DNA of 38,707 nt, from NCBI GenBank assembly GCA_020062605.1, contig JAGUWA010000109.1, forward strand, positions 1 through 38,707, in the 5' to 3' direction. A program made the position numbers and the translations under genes. Below the pieces are notes generated by a model, which had not been told where the DNA came from, did not search any database, and saw only the letters and a program-made list of their open reading frames with translations. Source of the DNA: Parvibaculum sp. (GTDB lineage Bacteria > Pseudomonadota > Alphaproteobacteria > Parvibaculales > Parvibaculaceae). Below, piece by piece: positions 25,040 to 33,137 of this stretch; the first letter of the stretch is position 1; every line of letters begins with the position of its first letter.

Positions 25040-26063
25040 CAGGCGCTCGGCGCTGGTGACGGGCGTGACGGGGCAGGATGGCGCCTATCTGGTGGAGCTT
25101 CTGCTCGGCAAGGGATATGCCGTTCACGGCATCGCTCGCGATGTCGCGGCGTTCGACTACAGCAGGCTGGGCAATACCCGATACGATGCAGGCGAGTTCC
25201 GGCTCTATAATTGCGACATCACCGATGAAGCTGGCTTGAGAAAACTCGTCGCTGCGATCCGGCCGGACGAAATCTACAATCTTGCTGCTCAGAGCCATGT
25301 TCCGACGAGCCTTGCCGACCCCCGCCGGACGATGGAGATCAACGCCACGGCTGCCGTCAGCCTGCTGAGGATGATTGTCGATCTCGAGTTCCAGGAACAC
25401 ACGCGACTCTTTCAGGCATCGAGTTCGGAGGTCTTTGGTGACGCGAGCGGAGCCGTTCTCACGGAATCGTCTCCCATGCGGCCCTGCAATCCCTATGCGG
25501 AGTCCAGATATCAGGCATATGTCGCATCGACGCGGTTGCGTGCTGAAACGGGGCTTTTCGTTGTAAACGGCTTCTTGTTCAACCATGAGAGCCCCTACCG
25601 AAGTGCCGCCTTCGTTACCCGCAAGATATCCCTGGCGGTTGCTTCGAGGGCGCGGGGTGGGCGTGCGCCGCTCCGGCTCGGCAATCTGGACGTCAGGCGG
25701 GACTGGGGGCATGCGCGTGACTATGTCGCAGGCATGTGGCTGTCGCTGCAGCGGGACCAGCCGGACGACTACATTTTTGCGACGGGTGAGAACCATTCGG
25801 TTCGCGAGTTCGTCGAGTTTGCCTTCGCCACAGCCGGGCGAAGAATCCGCTGGCAGGGCGCGGGGCTTCACGAAGCCGGCCATGACGCCGAGACGGCAGA
25901 GCGGCTTGTCGAAATCGACCCCGCCTTCTTTCGCCCCCATGAAATAAGCGCAACGCTGGGCGACGCATCGAAGGCGCTTCAAGAACTTGAGTGGCGCCCT
26001 CGGACGACTTTCGAGGAACTCGTGCGTGAAATGGTTATCTCGGATCTGGACCGAACTCGCTGA
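25032..26063 (+). CDS. GDP-mannose 4,6-dehydratase-like paralogue with Tyr-x3-Arg in place of Tyr-x3-Lys
   Basis: 343 residues from ATG 25032, overlapping gmd. It keeps the GMD layout: SALVTGVTGQDGAYLVELLL, NLAAQSHVPTSLADP near 83, QASSSEVFGDASGAV near 128, FLFNHESPYRSAAFVTRKIS and RRDWGHARDYVAGMW. Two features differ. The Arg-rich loop is replaced by IARDVAAFDYSRLGN, and the active-site YxxxK is NPYAESRYQAY, giving Tyr155 and Arg159. It could be a GDP-4-keto-6-deoxymannose reductase, a specialised dehydratase or a non-catalytic partner. Close overlap and shared motifs with gmd indicate tandem duplication followed by divergence. Family assignment is firm; reaction is not. Confidence 0.85.
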   Translation: MTDRRSALVTGVTGQDGAYLVELLLGKGYAVHGIARDVAAFDYSRLGNTRYDAGEFRLYNCDITDEAGLRKLVAAIRPDEIYNLAAQSHVPTSLADPRRTMEINATAAVSLLRMIVDLEFQEHTRLFQASSSEVFGDASGAVLTESSPMRPCNPYAESRYQAYVASTRLRAETGLFVVNGFLFNHESPYRSAAFVTRKISLAVASRARGGRAPLRLGNLDVRRDWGHARDYVAGMWLSLQRDQPDDYIFATGENHSVREFVEFAFATAGRRIRWQGAGLHEAGHDAETAERLVEIDPAFFRPHEISATLGDASKALQELEWRPRTTFEELVREMVISDLDRTR

Positions 26064-26362
26064 CCCCTCTGGGCGACTGTTAACCTAGGTAAATGTAAGC
26101 TCTCCACCGAAAGTTACAGACCGCCGCAGGGCGGATTGAAATGGTTCACAAATCAATACTGCAATTCGCGACTGCCGCTGTTTTCGATCTTGGCTTCTTG
26201 TCCTAGTATTGCAGATGGCTTTGTTGTCCTTCGGGGCAGGAGTAGGCTGTTTTCCAATGCGCGGCGGGTGGGCGGCGCTTAGGCGAACGAAGCCTCGAGG
26301 TGATTGAGACGCCGTCAGCGGCTGTGGTTGCCGGCCAGTCCGGTGCGAGGGGACGCCCATTC
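26064..26362. other. 299-bp intergenic region before the WcaJ-like gene
   Basis: This gap is more AT-rich than its neighbours and should hold the promoter of the downstream initiating transferase. A small hairpin CCGCC-GCAG-GGCGG lies at 26121-26134 but has no U-run after it. An imperfect palindrome around AACCTAGGT lies near 26084. I could not assign a promoter with a correct -35/-10 spacing, and saw no coding potential. Confidence 0.4.
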
Positions 26363-27877
26363 ATGATGAGTCTTGGCAAGAAATCCGGCGACGGGGAACG
26401 GCAGCCTGCAGGCGGTGTGTCGCGGGAACCGTCCGGACTCGTTAATGGGGAGATGTCCCGCGCTCCTTCCGAGCCGGCGAGAGAGCAGACACCCGTCTCG
26501 AAACGGGTCGTTTCCGACACCATCATGTGTGTCGATGGTGTTGCCATCTTTCTCGCCGCACTGGTTGCGAAGTGGGCCTACATCGTCGCATTCCTTCAGC
26601 ACAGCCCCGAGATAGGACCCTACGCGGTGGTTGGCGCCGTCGGAGCGGTGATTGCCGTCGCGGCGATGCATTATCAGGGACTCTATGACTTCGAGGTGCT
26701 GAGCGAAGCCAGGGGGCAGACCCGGCGGATATTCCTGGGGCTCGTTGCGGCGGCAATGTTTCTCGTTGCTATCGGCTATCTGCTGAAGATTTCCGAACAA
26801 TACTCGCGCGGCTGGTTCGCCGTCTGGTTCACGCTTTCCGCGTTTGCGGTGCTTGCGGTGCACGTCGTCAATACGCGGGTGCTGCGGTGGCTCCGCGCGC
26901 TGGGCGCCTTCGCGCGAAACATCGTCATTTATGGCAGCGGCGATATTGCGGAAAGCGTCATCCGGCGCGTCGCGATGTCGCCCATGAACCTGAGGGTGAT
27001 CGGTGTCTTCGACGATCTGTCGCGCGATCAGACGGCGCAAGTCCCGGTGTCGGGCGGGCTTTCCGATCTCATTTCCTTCGGACAGCAACGGCGCATCGAC
27101 GAAATCCTGATCGCCATGCCCATGACGAACGAGTTGCGGATTGCAAATCTTGTTGAGCAACTATCGCTGCTGCCTGCCGATATCAGGATTTGCCCCAGCG
27201 CGACGGCCTTTCGGATCCCGCCAAAGAGGCTTCTGGACTATGAAGGGTTGGCGGTTCTGGAGCTCGAACGGCGGCCCATGGAAGGTTGGGCACCGATCAT
27301 CAAGAATGTCGAAGACAAGCTGCTTGTCTCGTTTCTCCTGATCGCTTTTGCGCCGTTCTTTGTTCTCATTGCATTGGCGGTGAAACTCGACAGCCGGGGG
27401 CCTGCCATTTTCAAGCAGCGTCGCCACGGCTTCAATCATGAGGTTTTCACCCTCTACAAGTTCCGCACGATGCATGTGGTCGAGGATGGGCCTGGCATAG
27501 CGCAGGCGACGCGGCAGGATCCGCGGATAACACGGGTCGGCCGCTTCCTCCGGAAGACCAGCCTCGACGAGCTGCCGCAACTTTTCAATGTGCTGCGGGG
27601 CGACATGTCCCTTGTGGGGCCGCGCCCGCATGCGCTCTCGCATAATGAATATTATTCGACGGTGCTGGCGCGCTACGCGAACCGGCACAAGGTGAAGCCC
27701 GGCATGACCGGGTGGGCGCAGGTCAATGGTTACCGCGGCGAGACCGACACACCGGAAAAGATGCGCCGGCGCGTCGAGCACGATCTCTGGTACATCGAGA
27801 ACTGGTCTGTCTGGCTCGATGTAAAGATTCTCGCCATGACCCCGTTCTATGGTTTCGTAAACACCAACGCCTTTTGA
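26363..27877 (+). CDS. Undecaprenyl-phosphate sugar-1-phosphate transferase (WcaJ-like, polyprenol phosphate hexose-1-phosphate transferase family)
   Basis: 504 residues from ATG 26363, with GAGGGGA upstream; a GTG at 26300 would add 21 residues. Four to five N-terminal helices (about residues 70-190), then a Rossmann-like NIVIYGSGDIAESVIRRV domain. The catalytic bacterial sugar transferase domain holds FKQRRHGFNHEVFTLYKFRT (Arg-rich and KFRTM motif), FLRKTSLDELPQLFNVLRGD, VGPRPHALSHNEYY and KPGMTGWAQVNGYRGETDT. The GWAQVNGxRGET form is typical of glucose-specific WcaJ/ExoY-type enzymes. It starts a repeat unit on the cytoplasmic face by moving a sugar-1-phosphate to undecaprenyl phosphate. 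It is convergent with galU, three bases apart. Confidence 0.93.
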   Translation: MMSLGKKSGDGERQPAGGVSREPSGLVNGEMSRAPSEPAREQTPVSKRVVSDTIMCVDGVAIFLAALVAKWAYIVAFLQHSPEIGPYAVVGAVGAVIAVAAMHYQGLYDFEVLSEARGQTRRIFLGLVAAAMFLVAIGYLLKISEQYSRGWFAVWFTLSAFAVLAVHVVNTRVLRWLRALGAFARNIVIYGSGDIAESVIRRVAMSPMNLRVIGVFDDLSRDQTAQVPVSGGLSDLISFGQQRRIDEILIAMPMTNELRIANLVEQLSLLPADIRICPSATAFRIPPKRLLDYEGLAVLELERRPMEGWAPIIKNVEDKLLVSFLLIAFAPFFVLIALAVKLDSRGPAIFKQRRHGFNHEVFTLYKFRTMHVVEDGPGIAQATRQDPRITRVGRFLRKTSLDELPQLFNVLRGDMSLVGPRPHALSHNEYYSTVLARYANRHKVKPGMTGWAQVNGYRGETDTPEKMRRRVEHDLWYIENWSVWLDVKILAMTPFYGFVNTNAF

Positions 27878-27880
27878 CGT

Positions 27881-28771
27881 CTATTTCTTCACGAGCTTGT
27901 CGAGCACGGGCCGGAACTTCGGCTCGATGTCGGGCCGGTCGAGCGCAAGAGCCACGTTGGCAGCCAGATATCCGACCTTGTCGCCGCAATCATATGTCGT
28001 GCCTTCGAAGCGATAGGAAAAGAAATCCTGCTCGTCCATCAGTGCAATCATCGCGTCGGTCAGCTGGATCTCTCCGCCCGCGCCGGGTTTCTGCGTCGCG
28101 AGCTTTGCAAAAATTTCCGGTTGCAGAATGTAGCGGCCCGAGATGATGAGGTCAGACGGAGCATCTTCGACTTTCGGCTTTTCCACCATGCCTGTAATGC
28201 GGAAGGTTTCATGGCCCATGTCGTCGGCGAGGGCGACCACGCCGTAGCGGTTGACATGTTCGTGGGGCACTTCCTCAACGGCGATGATGTTGCCGCCATG
28301 CCGGGAGTAGACATCGATCATCTGCGCAAAGCACCCGCGACGCCCGTGGATCAGCATATCCGGCAGGGCGAGCGCAAAGGGTTCATCGCCTACGATGTCC
28401 CGCGCGCACCAAACGGCGTGGCCGAGGCCGAGCGGTTCCTGCTGGCGAACGAAGCTTGCCGCCCCCGCCATGGGCCGCGAGGCCTTGAGCATTTCGAACT
28501 CCGCAGATTTGCCGCGAGCCTTGAGCGTTGCCTCGAGTTCATAGGCGAGGTCGAAGTGGTCTTCGATCGCGCCCTTGCCCCGGCCGGTTACGAAGACGAA
28601 GTGTTCGATCCCGGCTTCGATCGCCTCTTCGACCGCGTACTGGATGACGGGCTTGTCCACGACAGTCAGCATTTCCTTCGGAACGACTTTCGTGGCGGGC
28701 AGGAACCGCGTTCCAAGACCAGCGACGGGGAAAACGGCTTTTCGAACTTTTCGGGGGGATTTCGAGTTCAT
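27881..28771 (-). CDS. galU: UTP-glucose-1-phosphate uridylyltransferase
   Basis: 296 residues from ATG 28771, giving MNSKSPRKVRKAVFPVAGLG. The signature GLGTRFLPATKVVPKEMLT holds the pyrophosphorylase motif; QYAVEEAIEAGIEHFVFVTG, QQEPLGLGHAVWCA near 108, LALPDMLIH near 130 (metal Asp), GMVEKPKVEDAPS and GGEIQLTDAM complete GalU. It makes UDP-glucose from UTP and glucose-1-phosphate, feeding Ugd, and probably central metabolism as well. It is transcribed leftwards, divergent from manC. Confidence 0.96.
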   Translation of the reverse strand: MNSKSPRKVRKAVFPVAGLGTRFLPATKVVPKEMLTVVDKPVIQYAVEEAIEAGIEHFVFVTGRGKGAIEDHFDLAYELEATLKARGKSAEFEMLKASRPMAGAASFVRQQEPLGLGHAVWCARDIVGDEPFALALPDMLIHGRRGCFAQMIDVYSRHGGNIIAVEEVPHEHVNRYGVVALADDMGHETFRITGMVEKPKVEDAPSDLIISGRYILQPEIFAKLATQKPGAGGEIQLTDAMIALMDEQDFFSYRFEGTTYDCGDKVGYLAANVALALDRPDIEPKFRPVLDKLVKK

Positions 28772-29077
28772 AGCTCTTGCTTGTTCTGGGAGACCAGTCT
28801 CAACAACTCTCGATGTCTCGTCTGGTTTCGCATTTCTTCCTATGGGCCGCAAGCTGTGACCTCTCCGTGGCGGGGAAGATCACAGAGAGCCTCGCCGGAG
28901 TGGAAATCCGCCGGGAACCGCAGTGGATGGCGCTTGCTCGCCCGTGATCGGGGCACAAGCCTTAACCATCGCCGCCTGTCCGGGGATGAAATCCGCCTCA
29001 AATTCCCGTACCTTGGGCGTGTCGGCCTGTGGCTGGCTGGATACCTTTCCTGTCGGGCAAACTGGATGGAGCTTCGC
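28772..29077. other. 306-bp divergent intergenic region between galU and manC
   Basis: No gene is supported here; the open frame on the plus strand continues from the antisense of galU. The gap should contain promoters for both galU and manC. I found no -35/-10 pair of good match and correct spacing, and no repeat or strong hairpin. A GGAG seven bases before the ATG at 29078 sets the manC start. Confidence 0.4.
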
Positions 29078-30511
29078 ATGATCTACCCCGTAATACTTTC
29101 GGGTGGTGTCGGGTCGCGCTTATGGCCGACGTCCAGATCGCTCTACCCCAAACAGCTGCTTCCCCTGGTGTCGGAGAAGGCCATGCTGCTCGAGACGGCG
29201 CTCCGCGTCACGGGAGACGACCGTTTCGCCGATCCCATCATCGTGTCGAACGACGAGCACCGGTTCATCATTGCGCAGCAATTGCGGGAGGCGGGGATCA
29301 CGCCGCTTGCGCATATTCTCGAACCCGAGGGCCGGAATACGGCGCCCGCCGCCGCCGCCGCCGCCGCCTTCGTTCAGGCTCGCGATCCGAAAGGGATACT
29401 GCTCGTTCTGCCGGCGGATCATCACATCGCGGATCTCGAAGCGTTCCGCGCGGCGGTCGAACAGGGGGCCGCGCTGGCGAGCGCGGGCAAGCTCGTCACA
29501 TTCGGCGTGGTGCCGTCGGCGCCGGAGACCGGCTACGGCTATATCAAACGCGGCGCGCCGCTTCCCGGCGGCAATGCCTATGCGGTGGAACGCTTCGTCG
29601 AGAAGCCGGACGCAGGTACCGCCCGTGCCTATCTTCAGGAGGGCGGGTATGACTGGAATGCCGGCATCTTCATGTTCCGCGCCGACAGCATCCTTCAGGA
29701 GATGCGGACCCATTGTCCCGACATCGCCGCCCATGCGGCCGAAGCTGTCGTCAAAGGGGTGCGCGACCTTGACTTCCTGCGGCTCGAATCGACCGCCTTC
29801 GCCGCCTGCCCCTCGAATTCTATCGACTATGCGGTGATGGAGCATACCTCGTCGGCCGCCGTTGTACCGGTCGACATGGGCTGGAGCGACATCGGTTCGT
29901 GGTCCGCGCTTTGGGAGATCGGCGACAAGGATGCAGACGGAAACGTCGTCAGCGGCGATGTGATTGTCGAGGACACGAAGAATTGCCTGGTGCGATCCGA
30001 GGCGGGACTGACGGCCACGATCGGTGTGGAGAACCTCGTCATTGTGGATACCGGCGACGTTCTGCTCGTTGCGTCGCGGGACCGGGTGCAGGACGTCAAG
30101 AAAGTCGTCGACCGGGTGGCTGCTGCGGGCCGCACCGAGCATCAGGCCCACAAGCGCGTCTATCGGCCCTGGGGATTCTACGAGTCTCTCGATGAGGGCC
30201 TCCGGCACCAGGTGAAGCACCTCCTCGTTTACCCGGGCGCAGCTCTTTCGCTGCAGTTACATCATCAGCGCGCGGAGCATTGGGTGGTGGTCAAGGGGCG
30301 AGCCGAGGTGACGGTGGGAGAAACGCAGAAGATTCTCGAAGAGAACGAGTCCGTCTACATTCCTGTCGGCACGAAACACCGGCTTGCCAATCCGGGAGAT
30401 GAACCGCTCAGCATCATCGAGGTGCAGTCGGGTTCCTATCTCGGCGAGGACGACATCGTTCGCTTCGACGATGTGTATGGCCGCGAGGTCAAGATGCCGG
30501 CGGCGGAATAG
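29078..30511 (+). CDS. manC: Mannose-1-phosphate guanylyltransferase / mannose-6-phosphate isomerase (bifunctional type II)
   Basis: 477 residues. MIYPVILSGGVGSRLWPTSR is the GTP-binding signature; PKQLLPL follows. LEPEGRNTAPAAAAAAAFVQ near 85 holds a (GCC) codon run. LLVLPADHHI near 110, GYGYIKRGAPLPGG near 150, RFVEKPDAGTA and DYAVMEHTSSAAVVPVDMGW near 250 complete the transferase domain. The C-terminal cupin (about 355-470) has RPWGFYESLD, LHHQRAEHWVVVKGRAEVTV, and VYIPVGTKHRLANPGDEPL for isomerase activity. It makes GDP-mannose for the two dehydratase-like proteins and any mannosyltransferase. A start at 29066 is possible but has no ribosome site. Confidence 0.95.
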   Translation: MIYPVILSGGVGSRLWPTSRSLYPKQLLPLVSEKAMLLETALRVTGDDRFADPIIVSNDEHRFIIAQQLREAGITPLAHILEPEGRNTAPAAAAAAAFVQARDPKGILLVLPADHHIADLEAFRAAVEQGAALASAGKLVTFGVVPSAPETGYGYIKRGAPLPGGNAYAVERFVEKPDAGTARAYLQEGGYDWNAGIFMFRADSILQEMRTHCPDIAAHAAEAVVKGVRDLDFLRLESTAFAACPSNSIDYAVMEHTSSAAVVPVDMGWSDIGSWSALWEIGDKDADGNVVSGDVIVEDTKNCLVRSEAGLTATIGVENLVIVDTGDVLLVASRDRVQDVKKVVDRVAAAGRTEHQAHKRVYRPWGFYESLDEGLRHQVKHLLVYPGAALSLQLHHQRAEHWVVVKGRAEVTVGETQKILEENESVYIPVGTKHRLANPGDEPLSIIEVQSGSYLGEDDIVRFDDVYGREVKMPAAE

Positions 30512-30698
30512 GTCCCGTTTCTCCTCGCCGTATCGGTTCTATCTCTGCCCGGGTTGCCTCCGGGGTGGATACGTCTCCCTTCATCGGAAAGAGTTTTTAA
30601 TTCTCCTCGGGCGCAGTCTATGCGCTCGTGTTGCGCTGCCCGCGGGGCTCATCGAGTTCTCGTGGGGTGCGATGAATCCATGAGGATGGGAGAGAACC

Positions 30699-31289
30699 AT
30701 GTCGATGGGGACCATGAATACAGCGAGCTCAGCCGCCGCGGATGCCGCCAGGCAGGACAATCAGATCCGCCGGCCCGAGGCGCCGGTCCGGCTCATCAGA
30801 GGCGGGAACGAGGATATTGCGATCGGTGAGAACAGCCTCCTCGAGGGATCGTTCGAAACGCAAGGGTCGATCTTCGTCGATGGTGCGGCCGTCAACGCGG
30901 ATCTGCGCGCATCGCAGCTCTCGATCGGCGCAAGCGGGCGCGTCGAAGGACAGGCGGCCGTTCTGCGCGCCGAGATCGCAGGCGTCTTCGACGGCACGCT
31001 CGAATGCTCTGGCGAGGTTATCCTGCGTTCCTCCAGCCGCATCGCCGGAGAGGTCAAATGCGCGAAGCTGGTCACACACCGCGGCGCGGTCATCGATGCG
31101 CAGATACGTGTCATCGCCGAGAACGATGAAGCGGAGGAGAAGTCTCCGCAAGGCGCCGTCATCGCTCAGGCCGCGCGCGAATCCGCCATCCGTCCATGGA
31201 CGCGGCGGCGTTTCAGGCGGGCCATCCCGATGATGTCCGGCGCGGCTCTGTCGCTCGGCCTGGTGGGCCTCGGCGCCCTGATCTTCTGA
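30699..31289 (+). CDS. Bactofilin (polymer-forming cytoskeletal protein)
   Basis: 196 residues, ATG 30699 after GGGAGAGAACC. Residues 40-140 are the bactofilin core (PF04519): IAIGENSLLEGSFETQGSIF, then VDGAAVNADLRASQLSIGAS and ILRSSSRIAGEVKCAKLVTH, a repeating beta-helix pattern. Unusually, the basic segment RPWTRRRFRRAIPMM is followed by a C-terminal hydrophobic helix (about 178-195, ALSLGLVGLGALIF), so the filament could be membrane anchored. Bactofilins polymerise without nucleotide and localise wall- or polysaccharide-making enzymes. Its place between manC and an initiating transferase suggests a role in positioning surface-glycan synthesis, which is inference. Confidence 0.9.
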   Translation: MSMGTMNTASSAAADAARQDNQIRRPEAPVRLIRGGNEDIAIGENSLLEGSFETQGSIFVDGAAVNADLRASQLSIGASGRVEGQAAVLRAEIAGVFDGTLECSGEVILRSSSRIAGEVKCAKLVTHRGAVIDAQIRVIAENDEAEEKSPQGAVIAQAARESAIRPWTRRRFRRAIPMMSGAALSLGLVGLGALIF

Positions 31290-31400
31290 GAAGGCCGCCC
31301 GCCACCGCGTTCATCGAGGCTGGCCTTTTCGGCAGAATATTGCTCTCCTTCGGGAGGGGCTTTGCGATGAAGCCCCGTCTCGAAGTGCGGAGTCCTGCCC

Positions 31401-32168
31401 TTGAAAATCGCCGAGCGCTGGTTCGAGAGATGCGAGATGGGAGATGGCATCACGCTCCTCTACGAGAGCCATGTCCACCCCTTCATCCGCTGCAACATAT
31501 GGTTCGTTCGGGGCCGAGACCGCGACCTCCTGGTCGACACGGGCACGGGGATCGCCTCGCTGAAGGACGCCATTGCCGATCTCACGGAGAAACCGCTCAC
31601 AGCCGTCGCGACACATATCCATTACGATCATGTCGGCTCCCTGCACGAATTCGAGACGCGCCTCATGCATGAGATCGAGGCACCGCGGATGGCCGACTAT
31701 CGCGAGTTCGCAACGTTGACGGCGGCGGGCTTCCCGCCGGAAATCCGTGCCAGCCTCTCGGGCTATGGGCTTGACGAGGGCGGTGGCCTCCTCGTCGATG
31801 CCTTGCCGCATGAGGGATACTCGCTCGACGGCTATCGTATTACCTCCACTCATGCGACGGAGCATCTCAAGGAAGGCGATGTCGTCGATCTCGGAGACCG
31901 TCATTTTTCGGTCTTCCACCTGCCGGGTCATTCGCCCGGGTCGCTTGGCCTTTTCGAGAAGGCGTCGAAGACGCTTTTCTCGGGTGACGCGATCTATGAC
32001 GGGCCTCTCCTCGATGAACTGCCCGATTCCGACATTGCGAGCTATTGCAGAACAATACGCCGCCTTCGGGAACTCGACGTCGATGTCGTCCATGGCGGTC
32101 ACGATCCTAGCTTCGGGCGCGAGCGCCTCGTCGCCATTTGCGACGCCTATCTCGCGCGACGGGGCTGA
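31401..32168 (+). CDS. MBL-fold metallo-hydrolase
   Basis: 255 residues from a TTG at 31401 with GGAG eight bases upstream. LLVDTGTGIASLKD near 43; the zinc motif is THIHYDHVGSLHEFE near 71 (T-H-x-H-x-D-H). Then HLPGHSPGSLGLF near 173 with a third His, LFSGDAIYDG near 190 with the bridging Asp, and VVHGGHDPSF near 233. All metal ligands of a glyoxalase II-like metallo-beta-lactamase fold are present. No link to polysaccharide synthesis is evident and the substrate is unknown. It is 111 bp from the bactofilin gene; an AAGGCC...GGCCTTTTC inverted pair lies in that gap. Confidence 0.9.
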   Translation: MKIAERWFERCEMGDGITLLYESHVHPFIRCNIWFVRGRDRDLLVDTGTGIASLKDAIADLTEKPLTAVATHIHYDHVGSLHEFETRLMHEIEAPRMADYREFATLTAAGFPPEIRASLSGYGLDEGGGLLVDALPHEGYSLDGYRITSTHATEHLKEGDVVDLGDRHFSVFHLPGHSPGSLGLFEKASKTLFSGDAIYDGPLLDELPDSDIASYCRTIRRLRELDVDVVHGGHDPSFGRERLVAICDAYLARRG

Positions 32169-32186
32169 ACTTCAGGATATGAAAGC

Positions 32187-32744
32187 TCACGCGGCGGGCG
32201 CTGCCTGAAGTTCGTCCTCGTCGTGCTCCGCTTTCCACGCCGCGACGAGGTCGCGATTGTCGTGCTGCCAGGGGTGGAAGCTCGGGCGGAACCAGTCGAG
32301 ATAGGCCGGGATCGACCTGCGCAGAGGACCCGGTTCGACCCAGAGATAGCGGAAGAGGCGAGCCCATGCGCGCGGCGACCACTGCAGACCGTCTGCTTTC
32401 AGAAGATCGCGCAGATGGAAGAACAGGTTGATGTTGAAGAAGATTGTCGTCATCACCAGCGCGCGCACGCGATTGAGATAGAAGACGGGCTTCGACGAGA
32501 CCGCCTTCAGTACGTCGAAGGTAACCGCCTTGTGTTCGGTTTCCTCGACGGCGTGCCACATCCAGAGTTCATATTCCTCTGGTGCCGCGTGCTCGCGGAA
32601 CATCTCGTGGTCCTTCAACAGATTGTCGGCGAGGATTGCGGTGAAGTGCTCCAGCGCCACGGTCTGGCCAAGTTGCGCGCGCGGCGGCATCAGAATGCGC
32701 ATGAGCTTGATCATCCGCCGGGAGCGCTTCTCGATCTTCTCCAT
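32187..32744 (-). pseudogene. N-terminally truncated metal-dependent hydrolase (PF10118 family)
   Basis: 185 residues from ATG 32744. The frame begins at MEKIEKRSRRMIKLMRILMP, then QTVALEHFTAILADNLL, WMWHAVEETEHKAVTFDVLK and the C-terminal membrane-proximal part. These are the second-half motifs of PF10118 (usually 270 to 300 residues). The first half, which carries the QE-x-x-H ligand helix, is absent. The frame stays open to 33065, but that stretch looks non-coding and overlaps the plus-strand gene at 32832. Loss of half the metal site suggests a broken gene, although a short expressed form cannot be excluded. Confidence 0.7.
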
Positions 32745-32831
32745 GGGGTCCGGAATTCCGGTGGCACATTCGTATCTATCTGAACCGGGGTGTGAGAGCA
32801 GGGCAGCCTTGACCGGGAGCAAACGGCGTTC

Positions 32832-33128
32832 ATGAAGATAAGGGTAGGGAAGTACCGGATTCCGGTCCCCGGAAGCCGTGCGGGACGGATTGGTGCTGGC
32901 GTCCGTCTCGTCATTCCGGGCTTCATTCCGGGTCCGCCGGGGCCTGCCGCCATCCCTGTCGGGCTCACTATCCTCACGCTTGATCATCCGCGCGGCCGCC
33001 GCTGGCGGCGCGCCACCATCGTGCGGGTGGGACGCCGCTGGCAGGCGATACAGGCGAAAAGACAAATGCGCCGCGCTGGAAAGCGCGACGCAGTTATCGG
33101 TGGAATCGATCCGGAAGGTGGCCGGTGA
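32832..33128 (+). CDS. Small PGPGW-like membrane-associated protein of unknown function
   Basis: 98 residues: KIRVGKYRIPVPGSRAGRIG, then VRLVIPGFIPGPPGPAAIPV, then GLTILTLDHPRGRRWRRATI and a basic tail. The arrangement (short basic head, one hydrophobic hairpin rich in Pro and Gly, then IPVGLxxLxxDxPxxRR) is what I recognise in small alphaproteobacterial PGPGW-type proteins, often with LGFLPVLGFWM in the hairpin. Here that core is replaced by a Pro/Gly-rich string. No function is known. It lies antisense to the spurious upstream extension of the PF10118 gene and 10 bp before the convergent WbaP-like gene. Confidence 0.6.
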   Translation: MKIRVGKYRIPVPGSRAGRIGAGVRLVIPGFIPGPPGPAAIPVGLTILTLDHPRGRRWRRATIVRVGRRWQAIQAKRQMRRAGKRDAVIGGIDPEGGR

Positions 33129-33137
33129 GACTCTTCC

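Noticed and set aside
24573..25982. 469-residue minus-strand open frame
   Set aside because: Antisense to both GMD-like genes; its internal similarity to a neighbouring antisense frame only mirrors the paralogy of the sense genes.
31291..31327. AAGGCC...GGCCTT inverted pair followed by TTTTC after the bactofilin gene
   Set aside because: Six-bp stem with a 25-base loop is too weak to call an intrinsic terminator.
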